Notes: a model not told the origin generated them from the letters alone. A DNA stretch of 64,000 nucleotides from Trinickia violacea (GCF_005280735.1 NZ_CP040077.1:1612001-1676000); one strand, 5' to 3'; positions 44,602 to 54,290 are shown, numbered from the stretch's first letter. Numbers and translations: made by a program.

Positions 44602-45246
44602 ATGGAACATATGAACGCCGATGAGGCACGCGGTTCACCGGAGCGATGGCTCGAGGGCGCCTATGACTGTTTGCTCGAAGGCGGCGTCGAGTCGGTGCGC
44701 ATTCTCCCGCTTGCCAAGAAGCTCAATCTGTCGCGCACAAGCTTCTATTGGTTTTTCAAGGACCGGGAAGCTTTGCTGGACGCGTTGTTGAGCCGATGGA
44801 AATCGAAGAACACGGGCAACTGGGTACAGCAAACCGAAGCCTATGCAGAGAGCGTCTGCGAGGCGGTGTTGAACGTGTTTGACTGCTGGTTCGACGACTC
44901 GATTTTCGATTCTCGTCACGAGGCGGCGATCAGGAGTTGGGCGCAACAATCTCCGACGATCGCGAACGAAATCGCGGACGCCGACGCGAAGCGGATTCGG
45001 GCATTGACCGGACTCTTCGAACGATTCGGCTACGAGACGCTGACCGCCGATGTGCGGGCCCGCGCCATGTACCTTACCCAGCTTGGTTACGTGTCGATGA
45101 GAATTCAAGAGGATATGTCGGTGCGCATGATGCGCATTGCTGGGTACGTCGAAATCTTTACGGGGCACCAAGCGGAGAATCGCGAATTGCGGCGTTTTTT
45201 TGCTCGTCGTGGCGTGCCCGAATTTCAGTGCTCACACGTTGATTGA
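44602..45246 (+). CDS. TetR-family regulator
   Basis: 214 residues. The helix-turn-helix is at about 30-60 (ILPLAKKLNLSRTSFYWFFK), preceded by a helix starting ERWLEGAYDCL. The remaining helical part (WVQQTEAYAESVCEAVLNVF on) is the ligand and dimer domain. The FYWFFKDREALLDALL form of the HTH end is seen in regulators beside amine demethylase genes. Divergent from the demethylase and probably controls it through the dyad between them. Ligand unknown; proline betaine or N-methylproline would be logical. Confidence 0.88.
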   Translation: MEHMNADEARGSPERWLEGAYDCLLEGGVESVRILPLAKKLNLSRTSFYWFFKDREALLDALLSRWKSKNTGNWVQQTEAYAESVCEAVLNVFDCWFDDSIFDSRHEAAIRSWAQQSPTIANEIADADAKRIRALTGLFERFGYETLTADVRARAMYLTQLGYVSMRIQEDMSVRMMRIAGYVEIFTGHQAENRELRRFFARRGVPEFQCSHVD

Positions 45247-45344
45247 GACGGCGAGTGCACGAGCGGCTGATTTTTCTGCCCGATATAAAGCATCCCGACC
45301 GCCAACAACCAGAAACGTTGTGAACCAGGCCTAGAATCGAAATC

Positions 45345-46655
45345 ATGAACCATTCGTCTGGAAGAAGTTGGCCGATTTACCGAAACAGCAGTGGCTGGAA
45401 CGCGATGCTGCCTCGCCGCGAACCCAAAACGTTACTGCCGGCGGTTCGCCGATACGATGTCGTCGTCATTGGCGCCGGCTATACGGGTGTTGCAGCTGCT
45501 CGACGTATCGCAGAAGAAAGGCCGGGCAGTTCCATCCTGCTTCTTGAATCCTCGGTCGTCGGAGAGGGTTCGGCCGGACGTAACTCCGGATTTGTCATCA
45601 ACCTCCCACATAACACCGGTATGGCTGGGCATCGCAGCCCGTTGCAGTGGGCATTGACACAGATCCGCATCTACGCTTCCGGCTTAGATTGGCTGCGTCA
45701 ACTAATGCATCGCTATCGAATAGACTGCTCGTGGAATGCCATCGGCAAATACCACGCTGCCGCTACTTCAGCCGGGGAAGCCAGACTGCGTGCGACCATC
45801 CAGCAGTATGCCGACTGGGGAATCCCCTACACCGAATTTGATCGAGGCGAACTAAAACAGCGTATTGGCACTGACTACTACCGCTACGGATTTCATTCCG
45901 AAAACAACGTTTTTGTTCAGCCTGCTGCGCTCATAAGAGGCCTGGTTGACAACCTGCCGAGCAATGTCACCGTTCTGGAGGGAACCCCTGTCACCGGTCT
46001 GTCGGAGCAATCGCCGTTCCACGTCACAACGACGCGCTGCGAGTTCACCAGCGACAAGGTGGTAGTCGCCAATAACGGTTTCGCAAAGTCACTCGGACTC
46101 TTGGGCGACAGGCTTGTCACGATTTTTACCTATGCAGCGATGACGGAGCAACTCTGTTCGAGTCAATTGGATCTGCTGGGAAATTCGTCCGAATGGGGTA
46201 TTGTGCCGGCAAATCGGCTGGGCTCTACGCTTCGCCGAACCCAAGATGGTAGGTTGCTGGTCCGCTCCGCATTTTCGTATGAGCGCGAGGTCGCTGATGA
46301 CTCCATCTTGCATTTGTTGACGGACAACTTTGCTCGCAGGTATCCACAACTTGAATCTCACAAATTTGAATACTTCTGGGGTGGGGTAACAGCCTTGACG
46401 CGCAATGGAGCCGCCTACTTTGGCGAGCTTCGGCCAAACATGTTCGTGTCCGTGGGCTGCAACGGGGCCGGAGTTCTCAAAGGCACAGTCTTTGGGAAGC
46501 TGCTGGGAGAACTTGTCGCCGGCAAAGAGTCGCAAGACCTCCTCGACGTGTTGACGATGGACAAACCTAGCTGGCTACCTCCCGAGCCATTTCGAAAGAT
46601 AGCGGTCGCCTCGAGCATCATGTATCAGAAGGCGCTCGCGGGCTCAGAATGTTGA
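45345..46655 (+). CDS. FAD-dependent amine/amino acid oxidoreductase (DAO family)
   Basis: 436 residues. The dinucleotide-binding motif DVVVIGAGYTGVAAARRIAE starts at about residue 38 after a leader that is not a signal peptide. EGSAGRNSGFVINLPHN is the DAO-family flavin segment, and YFWGGVTALTRNGAAYFGEL plus VGCNGAGVLKGTVFGKL form the C-terminal FAD contacts. Close in layout to gamma-glutamylputrescine oxidases and DadA-like enzymes. It probably oxidises a secondary or primary amine in the same pathway; the exact substrate cannot be told. Lower GC than the ETF genes. Confidence 0.8.
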   Translation: MNHSSGRSWPIYRNSSGWNAMLPRREPKTLLPAVRRYDVVVIGAGYTGVAAARRIAEERPGSSILLLESSVVGEGSAGRNSGFVINLPHNTGMAGHRSPLQWALTQIRIYASGLDWLRQLMHRYRIDCSWNAIGKYHAAATSAGEARLRATIQQYADWGIPYTEFDRGELKQRIGTDYYRYGFHSENNVFVQPAALIRGLVDNLPSNVTVLEGTPVTGLSEQSPFHVTTTRCEFTSDKVVVANNGFAKSLGLLGDRLVTIFTYAAMTEQLCSSQLDLLGNSSEWGIVPANRLGSTLRRTQDGRLLVRSAFSYEREVADDSILHLLTDNFARRYPQLESHKFEYFWGGVTALTRNGAAYFGELRPNMFVSVGCNGAGVLKGTVFGKLLGELVAGKESQDLLDVLTMDKPSWLPPEPFRKIAVASSIMYQKALAGSEC

Positions 46656-47199
46656 GCCGAACTGGAACATGTGAGCTCGTCGCCGCACAGTCCGCAAGCA
46701 TTTTTGAGAATGTAAGCAATCTCAAGAGTCAAGGGCGGTCTCAATTGTCAAGTGCAGCGCTTTGCCAATCGGGTATTTTCCAATAACTTGCTTCGTCGCC
46801 TCATTCACCGTCAATTCGTAGGTGCAACGGCAGGCGGGTTACTTCGACGGGTACGGCACACTCCAACATGGTCGTAAGCGCTGGTCTAAACCGGCGATGC
46901 AGCCACCATCTTCATCTCGGAGCGACGAACTGCTGGCGCTGCGCGCTGAGCTCGCTGCAATGAAGAGCGGGCTGTGTGTGGTGGCAGTCGAGCGTGACTT
47001 GCTGCGCGAGACGCTCGAGACCTATCAGAGACGGTTGGATGCTGCCAAGAGCGAAATGCGTGGTGCCGAGCAGCGCGACTTATTTCTCAACGACGCAGAG
47101 GCATACGAAAGTAGGAGCTGACCGGCTCAGGCGAGCACCTCGAAACCTCGCGTTGGCCATAGCACTCCCGATCACACAAAGTTGTCCGTGACCGGGTCG
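46656..47199. other. Degenerate region between two pathway genes
   Basis: A plus-strand frame of about 100 codons (46822-47121) contains a helical, coiled-coil-like segment DELLALRAELAAMKSGLCVV, perhaps from a transposase or accessory protein, but it starts at GTG without a ribosome site. The region otherwise looks like decayed insertion sequence. Confidence 0.35.
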
Positions 47200-47387
47200 A
47201 TGCAGGTCTTACTGGGTGTTGTCGCCGGATTCGGCATCGGGACGGTCGCTGCGCTGACGGGGGGGGGCGGTGAGTTGCTGATCCGGCGATGGTGCGGCTC
47301 TTCGATGTCGACGTAAAGCTGGCCGGCAGTCTAAGTCTCGTTGTGAGCCTGCCGACCGTTCTGATCGGATTTGCGCGCTTTAGATAA
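47200..47387 (+). pseudogene. TauE/SafE-family permease fragment
   Basis: Two frames together read like the N-terminal part of a sulfite-exporter/TauE family protein: MQVLLGVVAGFGIGTVAALT and GGGGELLI in one, then VRLFDVDVKLAGSLSLVVSL and PTVLIGFARF in the other. The frameshift lies at or after a run of nine G residues. The rest of the gene is absent. Confidence 0.65.
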
Positions 47388-47512
47388 AGCGTCAACAAAT
47401 CACCGCTTATACATAACACGCTCTGCGGATCCAGTTGTAGAGTTGTCGCGCGCCGCTGCGGGTCGGTATCTGCGAACGATGCTCGTCGCAGAGGTCCCAG
47501 TTATCGCCATAT

Positions 47513-48502
47513 TCAATCAAGGCTCACTGTGCCCTTAACGAGTTCCGCTTCCCTGTTACCTGAACGTTGGCGACCTGCTTCCAGCATCGCGATACTTCCG
47601 AGGATCAGGATCATGGCCAAAATTTCCAGTAGCCCGATGTGCTCACCGGCAGTCCAACCTATGAGAAGCGCAACAACAGGGGTGATATAGACTGCTCCCG
47701 CTGCAGCAACGGCGCCTAACTCCTGCAGGAGGAAGTAGTAAAGGAGAAATGATGCGCCTGTACCAAGCAATCCCAGTCCGATCACCATCCCTGCTGCGGC
47801 GCGCCAGTTCTGGAGTATCTGCCCGGTGCCTGCGACGTTGGTTAGGACAATGAGCAACAGCAATGCGAGGCCCATCTGCCACGTCACGATTGCAAGGGGA
47901 GCCAGGTTAATCGGAGAAACAAAGCGTCGGACATAGATATAGGACAGTCCAAAAACTATCGTTCCCGCTAGCATCCATGCGACGCCCACAAGGCTGATTG
48001 CGTTGTTGTCACTCATGCTAGTCCATGGGCGGGCGATCAGCGTGATGCCGGCCATTCCCAACGCGACACCGCATACCATCAACCGGTTCATCTTTTCATC
48101 GCGCAGAAACAGACCCGATGCCATCGAGGTGAAGATCGCCGAAGACCCTCCCAGCACGCCGGCGATGCCCGACGGGAGCAGCGAGGTACCCTTTGCCGTC
48201 GCGAAGTAGCAGAAAGCCGTTGTCAGGGCCGCCATCACTAAGAAATGATGCAGATAGCGCAACTGGCGAAGCCTCATGACATCTTTGCGCCACGCGAGCA
48301 CAGCCAACGGCACGAAACCAAAGAGCACCCGCAAAAGCGATATCTGACCCGGGCTGATGAGTGCAGCCGCCCACTTCATGTAGATGAAATTTGATCCCCA
48401 GAATACTCCGAGAAGAACAAAGGCGATGTAGGTCCGTATCAAGTTGCGATCCAAGTAGATTTGTCTGTCGTCGCCGTCCCCGAGCCGGCGAGGGTGCAAC
48501 AT
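47513..48502 (-). CDS. DMT-superfamily (EamA) permease
   Basis: 329 residues with ten predicted TM helices in two EamA halves. The first begins YIAFVLLGVFWGSNFIYMKW, the second SLVGVAWMLAGTIVFGLSYI, and the last helices are AAAGAVYITPVVALLIGW and LLEILAMILILGSIAMLEA. Such carriers move amino acids, related amines or metabolites across the inner membrane. It is divergent from the N-formylglutamate-amidohydrolase-like gene. The start may be later than given (RTYIAFVLLG region), as the first 22 residues are polar. Substrate unknown. Confidence 0.88.
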   Translation of the reverse strand: MLHPRRLGDGDDRQIYLDRNLIRTYIAFVLLGVFWGSNFIYMKWAAALISPGQISLLRVLFGFVPLAVLAWRKDVMRLRQLRYLHHFLVMAALTTAFCYFATAKGTSLLPSGIAGVLGGSSAIFTSMASGLFLRDEKMNRLMVCGVALGMAGITLIARPWTSMSDNNAISLVGVAWMLAGTIVFGLSYIYVRRFVSPINLAPLAIVTWQMGLALLLLIVLTNVAGTGQILQNWRAAAGMVIGLGLLGTGASFLLYYFLLQELGAVAAAGAVYITPVVALLIGWTAGEHIGLLEILAMILILGSIAMLEAGRQRSGNREAELVKGTVSLD

Positions 48503-48679
48503 CTACGCGAAGCATAATCAGTGAAGATGCCGATAGGCGGCTTGTTGATCAGGCTTATAGATAGTACAAGCGACATTTGATTAATCGCGCCTTGGCATTC
48601 TGAATGTTAGTGTCCTCAGCTGCTTGCTCTATCAGGGTCTCGACGTTCTCGCGTTTCCGACCTAAGGAATATTTTGCAA

Positions 48680-49573
48680 ATGGACAACCCAGGGTGCGAA
48701 TTGCTGGTCCAGGGTGATTCTCCGATACTCGTCATTACACCGCATACGGGCACCTATATCCCATCCGAGCTGCTTCAGCATGCTGGATTGGTACCGGTGC
48801 AGGGCCGGGTTGCAGATCCCGCGGGCCTGGTCCTCCAGAGCGCCGCCCGGGACTCGGGCGCTTCGCTGATCGCTGCGCGTTACCACCCGTGCGAAATCGA
48901 CTTCATGGTCGGCGTAGACAGCTTGCCGTTGTCGTCTGGCTTGATCCGTGGCCGGCTGTGTCGGACACATACTTCGCACGGTGAGGATTTATATGCACTC
49001 CGAACTGAATTAAGCGCCGAGGAGGTCGAAATGCGCGTCGAGAAGTATTGGCGCCCGTTTCATCGACGCATCGCGGAAGAACTTGAGCGTTTGCGCTCTA
49101 AGCATAGTCATGTGCTGCTGTTTGTATCGCATGCGAGCGGGTGGCTTTCGCTTTATCGAGGCCGGTCGACTGGACGCGATTGCAATATCGGTACAAATCA
49201 GGGTAAAGCCTGTAGCCGCCAACTCGTCGCGGCACTCACGGAGACGATTCAGGCACAAGGACGGTCCTGGGTTGTCAACGGCAATTCTGTCGAACTTTTC
49301 ACGTCCCAGCACTACGGGAATCCCGTTGGCGGTGTCCATGTGATAGAAGCGGAAATTTCGGGTCGGTGGCGCAGTGATTGCGCTGCGCAGGTCGATGAAG
49401 CCTTGGTTGGTTCGAATAGGCAGGCTGCGGTTCTGGCCACCCTAAGCGACGACCAGGTCAATTGCGGGAGAGCGATGACGTTACTCTTGACTGCCCTTGA
49501 AGGCGGCTTGCGAAGCCTACCTGCGATTCCCCGTCCTCATGAGAGCTGGCGTGCGGATGCGTCGTCCCCATGA
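48680..49573 (+). CDS. N-formylglutamate amidohydrolase-family protein
   Basis: About 297 residues. Family segments: LVITPHTGTYIPSELLQHAG near the N-terminus, CEIDFMVGVDSLPLSSG, YWRPFHRRIAEELERL, and NIGTNQGKACSRQLVAAL, with metal-binding His/Glu residues in SHASG and VIEAEISGR. It is a diverged paralogue of the hutG-like gene about 2 kb downstream. It may cleave a different N-acyl amino acid. The ATG is chosen over a TTG two codons earlier; AAGGA lies 11 nt before it. Confidence 0.8.
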   Translation: MDNPGCELLVQGDSPILVITPHTGTYIPSELLQHAGLVPVQGRVADPAGLVLQSAARDSGASLIAARYHPCEIDFMVGVDSLPLSSGLIRGRLCRTHTSHGEDLYALRTELSAEEVEMRVEKYWRPFHRRIAEELERLRSKHSHVLLFVSHASGWLSLYRGRSTGRDCNIGTNQGKACSRQLVAALTETIQAQGRSWVVNGNSVELFTSQHYGNPVGGVHVIEAEISGRWRSDCAAQVDEALVGSNRQAAVLATLSDDQVNCGRAMTLLLTALEGGLRSLPAIPRPHESWRADASSP

Positions 49574-49823
49574 GAGGGCGCGCCGTGAAAGCTCCAAGGC
49601 ATAACATGACGGAGCGGGAAGGTTAGTCCATGGCAGCGTCGATGGATCACTTCACAAGTACAGCAAATCCTGAATATAAGAGTGGGTGGATCAAACACCT
49701 GCCACGGTGGATGGGGCTACTCTTCAAATAGAAATCTACCGGCCGGAATTCCTCAGTTCAGGCTTTAGGTGCGCGAACAAGCGTCGGCCGGTTTATCCGT
49801 CCCACCGTTATCAAGGAGTAGGG

Positions 49824-51437
49824 GTGAATTCCAGTCCAAATTTTCCGTTGCCGGTCAACGAGCCCGAAGTCAGCTTCGACACAGGAACCAATGCCGCAGC
49901 GCAACTCGTGAAAGCGCTTGGCGATCGGGAGGTCGTCGAGATTCCTACCGTGATTGGCGGGAAGCGCTATTTCTCTAACGATACCGTCGAGGTGCGCGCG
50001 CCCCATGACCATCAGCGTCTGCTTGCGCGCATCCATCGTCCGACCGAAGCGCAGATCGGTGAAGCTATCGAGAACGCCCGATCCGTATCGCGCGACTGGG
50101 CGGCGCTGTCGCATGCGAGCCGCGCGACCATCCTGCATCGCGCAGCAGACATCATCGGCTCGCGCCTGCGCATGCGTATCAACGCCGCGACGATGCTCGG
50201 TCAGAGCAAGACCATCGACCAGGCCGAACCCGATTCGGCTTGCGAGTTGATCGACTTCCTGCGCTTCAACGCCTATAACGCACAACGCGTGTATGCCGAG
50301 CAGCCGACGTCGGTGGCAACCGCCGTTAATCGCACGGACTGGCGTCCTCTAGAAGGTTTCGTGTATGCCGTATCGCCGTTCAACTTCACGGCGATCGGCG
50401 GGAACCTGACTACTGCGCCGGCGATCATGGGCAACACCGTGCTGTGGAAGCCGTCGGAGAAGTCGGCGCTCGCGAACTGGATCTTCTACGAGGCGCTCGA
50501 AGAAGCGGGCTTACCCGCAGGCGTCATCAATTTCGTGCCGGGGGAAGCTGAACTAACGACGCGCGTGGTGCTCGGGTCGCCGGATCTCGCCGGTATCCAC
50601 TTTACCGGTTCGTCGGCGGTGTTCCAGTCGCTGTGGAAGGGCGTCGCGTCGAAAGTCGACGCGTTCCGCACAATCCCGCGTCTTGTCGGTGAAACGGGTG
50701 GCAAGGACTTCGTGCTCGCGCATCCGTCCGCGCATCCTGACGAGCTCGCGATCGCACTGATCCGCGGCGCGTTCGAGTATCAGGGACAGAAGTGCAGCGC
50801 CGCGTCGCGCGCGTATATTCCGCAGAGCTTGTGGCCAGCAGTACGTGAACAGCTCGTCGAGCGTCTCGCGAAACTGAAGGTGGGCGATGTTGCCGACTTG
50901 AACAATACGTTCATGGGCGCGGTGATTTCTCAAGCATCGCACGCGAAGCTGAGCGCCGTGCTGAACGCCGCGAAGGACGACAGCAAGGTGACGGTCGTTT
51001 CCGGCGGCAAGACTTGGTCGGAGCCGGGCTGGTTCGTCGAGCCGACGGTGCTCGAAGTATCGGATCCGAAGCACGCGCTGATGACGACCGAGTTTTTCGG
51101 GCCGGTCCTATCGGTGTTTGTATATGCGGACAACGCGTGGTCGGAGACGCTGGCGCTGATCGATGCGACGAGCCCGTACGCGCTGACCGGCTCGATCTTC
51201 TGCACCGACCGGTTCGCGCTGCATGAAGCGGAAGACGCGCTCGTCAATGCAGCGGGCAATTTGTACCTGAACGACAAGCCAACCGGCGCGATGATCGGCC
51301 AGCAACCGTTTGGGGGCGGTCGTGCAAGCGGCACCAACGACAAGGCGGGCTCGTATCTGAACCTGCTGCGTTGGGTTTCGCCGCGGGTGGTCAAAGAGAC
51401 CTACCTGCCTCCGCGCGAGTGGTCCTTCGGCGGTTAA
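49824..51437 (+). CDS. pruA: L-glutamate gamma-semialdehyde (P5C) dehydrogenase
   Basis: 537 residues from a GTG with AAGGAG 6 nt upstream; the frame is open further back, but that part has no family text. It is an aldehyde dehydrogenase of the P5C group: FVYAVSPFNFTAIGGNLTTA, catalytic Glu in VGETGGKDFVLAHPSAH, catalytic Cys in YQGQKCSAASRAYIPQS, and C-terminal GQQPFGGGRASGTNDKAGS. It oxidises glutamate semialdehyde, in equilibrium with pyrroline-5-carboxylate, to glutamate with NAD. It completes proline degradation with the PutA encoded at the window end. Flanked by two N-formylglutamate-amidohydrolase-type genes. Confidence 0.94.
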   Translation: MNSSPNFPLPVNEPEVSFDTGTNAAAQLVKALGDREVVEIPTVIGGKRYFSNDTVEVRAPHDHQRLLARIHRPTEAQIGEAIENARSVSRDWAALSHASRATILHRAADIIGSRLRMRINAATMLGQSKTIDQAEPDSACELIDFLRFNAYNAQRVYAEQPTSVATAVNRTDWRPLEGFVYAVSPFNFTAIGGNLTTAPAIMGNTVLWKPSEKSALANWIFYEALEEAGLPAGVINFVPGEAELTTRVVLGSPDLAGIHFTGSSAVFQSLWKGVASKVDAFRTIPRLVGETGGKDFVLAHPSAHPDELAIALIRGAFEYQGQKCSAASRAYIPQSLWPAVREQLVERLAKLKVGDVADLNNTFMGAVISQASHAKLSAVLNAAKDDSKVTVVSGGKTWSEPGWFVEPTVLEVSDPKHALMTTEFFGPVLSVFVYADNAWSETLALIDATSPYALTGSIFCTDRFALHEAEDALVNAAGNLYLNDKPTGAMIGQQPFGGGRASGTNDKAGSYLNLLRWVSPRVVKETYLPPREWSFGG

Positions 51438-51454
51438 GCCCAAGCTGACCCGAC

Positions 51455-51486
51455 AGCCGCACGGTTTGCAGAATCGTGCGGCTTTT
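51455..51486 (+). terminator. Rho-independent terminator after the P5C dehydrogenase gene
   Basis: AGCCGCACG and CGTGCGGCT form a 9-bp stem around an 11-nt loop, followed by TTTT. The hutG-like gene beyond it therefore probably has its own promoter. Confidence 0.85.
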
Positions 51487-51711
51487 GTCCACATGCTTCC
51501 CCCGCAATCGGTTGAAGTGACGTGTCGCCGATTGCGAGCGCAGTAACGAGCTCGAAGCATTCGAGCCGCGAGCATTTTCGTCGCCTGCGACGCGCTTCCG
51601 CCGTCAGTTCAAGTCACCTTCCTTATCGCGGCGGATCGGCCATGCGCATTCGACACGATGACATGTCGCCGTGCGACTGACTCACTATCCCATCTCGCTG
51701 GAGTTCCCGTC

Positions 51712-52518
51712 GTGAACCACTTCCCGGTATTCGAATTCAAGGCCGGCGCATTGCCGTTGCTCGTGTCCATCCCGCATCTGGGGCGGATCATTCCGGATGA
51801 GCTGCTCGGCTCATACACCAGTGCGGCGAAAACGGTTGCTGACACGGACTGGCACCTCGATCAGCTATACGACTTTGCCGCACGGGCGGGCGCATCGGTG
51901 CTGAGCGCCCGTGTTTCGCGATATGTGATTGATCTCAACCGTCCGCCTTCGGGTGAAAGCCTCTATCCAGGACAAACGACGACGGGCCTTTGCCCGACCG
52001 AAACGTTTCGCGGCGAGCCGCTCTACCTTGACGGTAAGACACCGTCGGCCGAGGAGACGCAGGCGCGCGTGCGTGACTACCACGCTCCATATCATGCAAA
52101 GTTGCGCGAGACGCTCGACGCGATGCGCAAGGAACACGGCACGGTGCTGCTGTGGGAAGCGCACTCGATTGCAAGCGTGTTGCCGCGTCTCTTCGATGGC
52201 AAGCTGCCGGACCTGAACCTGGGGACGAATTCCGGCGATTCGTGTGACCCTCGCATCCTGGACGCGGTCACCGGAACGATCGATGCCCAACCGTATTCCT
52301 ACGTCGCCAACGGCCGGTTCAAGGGCGGTTACATTACGCGCGAATATGGATGTCCGGAACTGGGCATTCATGCGATCCAGTTGGAGATGTGCCAGTCCAC
52401 CTACATGAATGAGGAAGCGCCTTTCGACTACCGCCCAGATCTCGCGGCCAAGATCAAACCTGTCGTCGAACGTATGGTGCTGACTGCGCTGGAGGCGGTG
52501 CGCGCGCTGCCGCGCTGA
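51712..52518 (+). CDS. hutG: N-formylglutamate deformylase
   Basis: 268 residues from a GTG start with GGAG upstream; the length equals that of HutG deformylases. Segments PLLVSIPHLGRIIPDELLGS, DTDWHLDQLYDFAARAG, YVIDLNRPPSGESLYPGQTT, LLWEAHSIASVLPRLFDG and IQLEMCQSTYMNE carry the expected metal-binding His and Glu residues. The canonical reaction is N-formyl-L-glutamate to formate and glutamate in the five-step histidine pathway. No other hut enzyme gene is here except hutD, so the role may differ in this cluster. Confidence 0.9.
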   Translation: MNHFPVFEFKAGALPLLVSIPHLGRIIPDELLGSYTSAAKTVADTDWHLDQLYDFAARAGASVLSARVSRYVIDLNRPPSGESLYPGQTTTGLCPTETFRGEPLYLDGKTPSAEETQARVRDYHAPYHAKLRETLDAMRKEHGTVLLWEAHSIASVLPRLFDGKLPDLNLGTNSGDSCDPRILDAVTGTIDAQPYSYVANGRFKGGYITREYGCPELGIHAIQLEMCQSTYMNEEAPFDYRPDLAAKIKPVVERMVLTALEAVRALPR

Positions 52519-52532
52519 GCGGTGTGCACACG

Positions 52533-52567
52533 AAAAGGCCGACACCGTGGGCCCCACGGTGCCGGCC
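52533..52567 (-). terminator. Terminator of the etfBA operon
   Basis: A 14-bp stem with one A-C mismatch and a 3-nt loop (arms GGCCGACACCGTGG and CCACGGTGCCGGCC on the plus strand). In minus-strand sense it is followed by TTTT. It stands between the convergent etfA and hutG-like genes. Confidence 0.85.
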
Positions 52568-52611
52568 AAAAACGGACATTGCGGACGCTGATACTGCCCG
52601 CTAAACGGAGA

Positions 52612-53541
52612 TCAGAGCGCCTGCGTGATCTGCGGGACTGCTTCGAACAGATCGGCTACGAGACCGTAGTCAGCCACACTGAAGATCGGCGCTTCGGCAT
52701 CCTTGTTGATCGCGACGATCACTTTCGAATCCTTCATGCCAGCCAAATGCTGGATCGCGCCAGAAATGCCGACCGCGATGTATAGCTGCGGCGCAACGAT
52801 CTTGCCGGTCTGCCCGACCTGCCAGTCGTTTGGCGCGAAACCGGAGTCCACCGCCGCGCGCGATGCACCGACGGCGGCGCCGAGCTTCTGGGCGAGCGGA
52901 TCGAGCAGCGCGAAGTTTTCCGCGCTGCCCATGCCGCGGCCGCCCGACACGACGATGCGCGCCGACGTCAGCTCGGGCCTCTCGCTGACGGCCACTTCAC
53001 GTCGCACGAAGCGAACGCGAGTGTTTTCTGCGGCGGCGTCCTTCGTTTCGACCGGCGCGTTGCCGCCCGCCGCGGATGCCGCTTCGAAAGCGGTCGTGCG
53101 GATCGTTGCGACCTTCGCGGCATCAGCACATTGCACGGTCGCGATGGCGTTGCCTGCGTAAATCGGCCGATCGAAAGTGTCGGCCGAATGAATGGCAGTC
53201 ACGTCCGAAATCTGTGATGCGTCGAGCTTTGCAGCAACGCGCGGCGCGACATTCTTGCCTGCTGCTGTCGCGGGGAAAAAGAGATGCGTGTAGCCGGATG
53301 CGAGCGCTAGGACCTGCGCCGCTACGTTTTCCGCGAGACCGTCGGCAAGGTGCGGTGCGTCGATCAGAATAACCTTGTCGACGCCTTCGATTGCACTGGC
53401 GGCCTGAGCAGCGGCCAGCGCGTCATGCCCGGCAACAAGCACGTGTACGTTGCCGTTCAACTGGCGCGCGGCCGTCACTGTATGCAGCGTGGCGGCCTTG
53501 AGCTGCGCATTGTCGTGTTCCGCAATGACAAGAGTGTTCAT
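52612..53541 (-). CDS. etfA: Electron transfer flavoprotein alpha subunit
   Basis: 309 residues. The FAD-binding C-terminal domain is clear: VVSGGRGMGSAENFALLDPL, GASRAAVDSGFAPNDWQVGQ, TGKIVAPQLYIAVGISGAIQ and AINKDAEAPIFSVADYGLVA. With EtfB it accepts electrons from flavin dehydrogenases, here presumably the amine oxidoreductases of the cluster, and passes them to ETF-ubiquinone oxidoreductase. Its start codon overlaps the etfB stop. Core genomes of this group have another etfAB pair, so this set is likely dedicated. Confidence 0.96.
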   Translation of the reverse strand: MNTLVIAEHDNAQLKAATLHTVTAARQLNGNVHVLVAGHDALAAAQAASAIEGVDKVILIDAPHLADGLAENVAAQVLALASGYTHLFFPATAAGKNVAPRVAAKLDASQISDVTAIHSADTFDRPIYAGNAIATVQCADAAKVATIRTTAFEAASAAGGNAPVETKDAAAENTRVRFVRREVAVSERPELTSARIVVSGGRGMGSAENFALLDPLAQKLGAAVGASRAAVDSGFAPNDWQVGQTGKIVAPQLYIAVGISGAIQHLAGMKDSKVIVAINKDAEAPIFSVADYGLVADLFEAVPQITQAL

Positions 53542-54290
53542 CAGATTACCTTCGCTTCGTTCCTGAGTTTTTCGATCAGCGTGGCGACGTCCGGCACTCG
53601 CGTGCCGGCCTTGCGCGCAGCAGGCTCAACTACCTTCAGCGTCTTCAGGCGCGGTGACGGATCGACGCCGAGCTCCGCGGGGCTGAGCGTATCGAGCGGC
53701 TTCTTCTTCGCTTTCATGATGTTCGGCAGGGTGACATAGCGCGGCTCGTTCAGCCGCAGATCGGTCGTGACGATTGCCGGCAACTGCAACTCGAGGACCT
53801 CGAGGCCACCGTCCACTTCGCGTGTCACGGTGGCGGTTTCGCCGTTGATTTCGATGCGGTTCGCAAAGGTCGCCTGCGGCCAGTCGAGCAGTGCCGCGAG
53901 CATCTGTCCGGTCTGGCCGGCGTCGTCGTCGATGGCCTGCTTGCCAAGGATGACGAGTTGCGGCTGTTCGCGTTCGACGGCAGCCTTGATCAGCTTGGCG
54001 ACCGCAAGCGGCTGCAGTTCGGCATCGGTCTGGATGTGCAGCGCACGATCCGCGCCGATGGCCAGCGCCGTCCGCAAGGTTTCCACGCTTTGCGCCGTAC
54101 CGCAAGTCACTGCGACGACTTCGCTTGCCTGGCCGGCTTCCTTAAGGCGCGTTGCCGCCTCGACGGCGATTTCATCGAACGGGTTCATCGACATCTTCAC
54201 GTTGCCGATATCGACACCACTTTGGTCCGATTTGACGCGGACCTTCACGTTGTAGTCGACAACACGCTTGACTGCTGCAAACACTTTCAT
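53541..54290 (-). CDS. etfB: Electron transfer flavoprotein beta subunit
   Basis: 249 residues starting MKVFAAVKRVVDYNVKVRVK. Family blocks MSMNPFDEIAVEAATRLKEA, ILGKQAIDDDAGQTGQMLAA and the signature ELQLPAIVTTDLRLNEPRYV with LPNIMKAKKKPL are present. It binds AMP and forms the heterodimer with EtfA. Its ATG overlaps the stop of the HutD gene, so the four minus-strand genes are one translationally coupled unit. Confidence 0.96.
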   Translation of the reverse strand: MKVFAAVKRVVDYNVKVRVKSDQSGVDIGNVKMSMNPFDEIAVEAATRLKEAGQASEVVAVTCGTAQSVETLRTALAIGADRALHIQTDAELQPLAVAKLIKAAVEREQPQLVILGKQAIDDDAGQTGQMLAALLDWPQATFANRIEINGETATVTREVDGGLEVLELQLPAIVTTDLRLNEPRYVTLPNIMKAKKKPLDTLSPAELGVDPSPRLKTLKVVEPAARKAGTRVPDVATLIEKLRNEAKVI

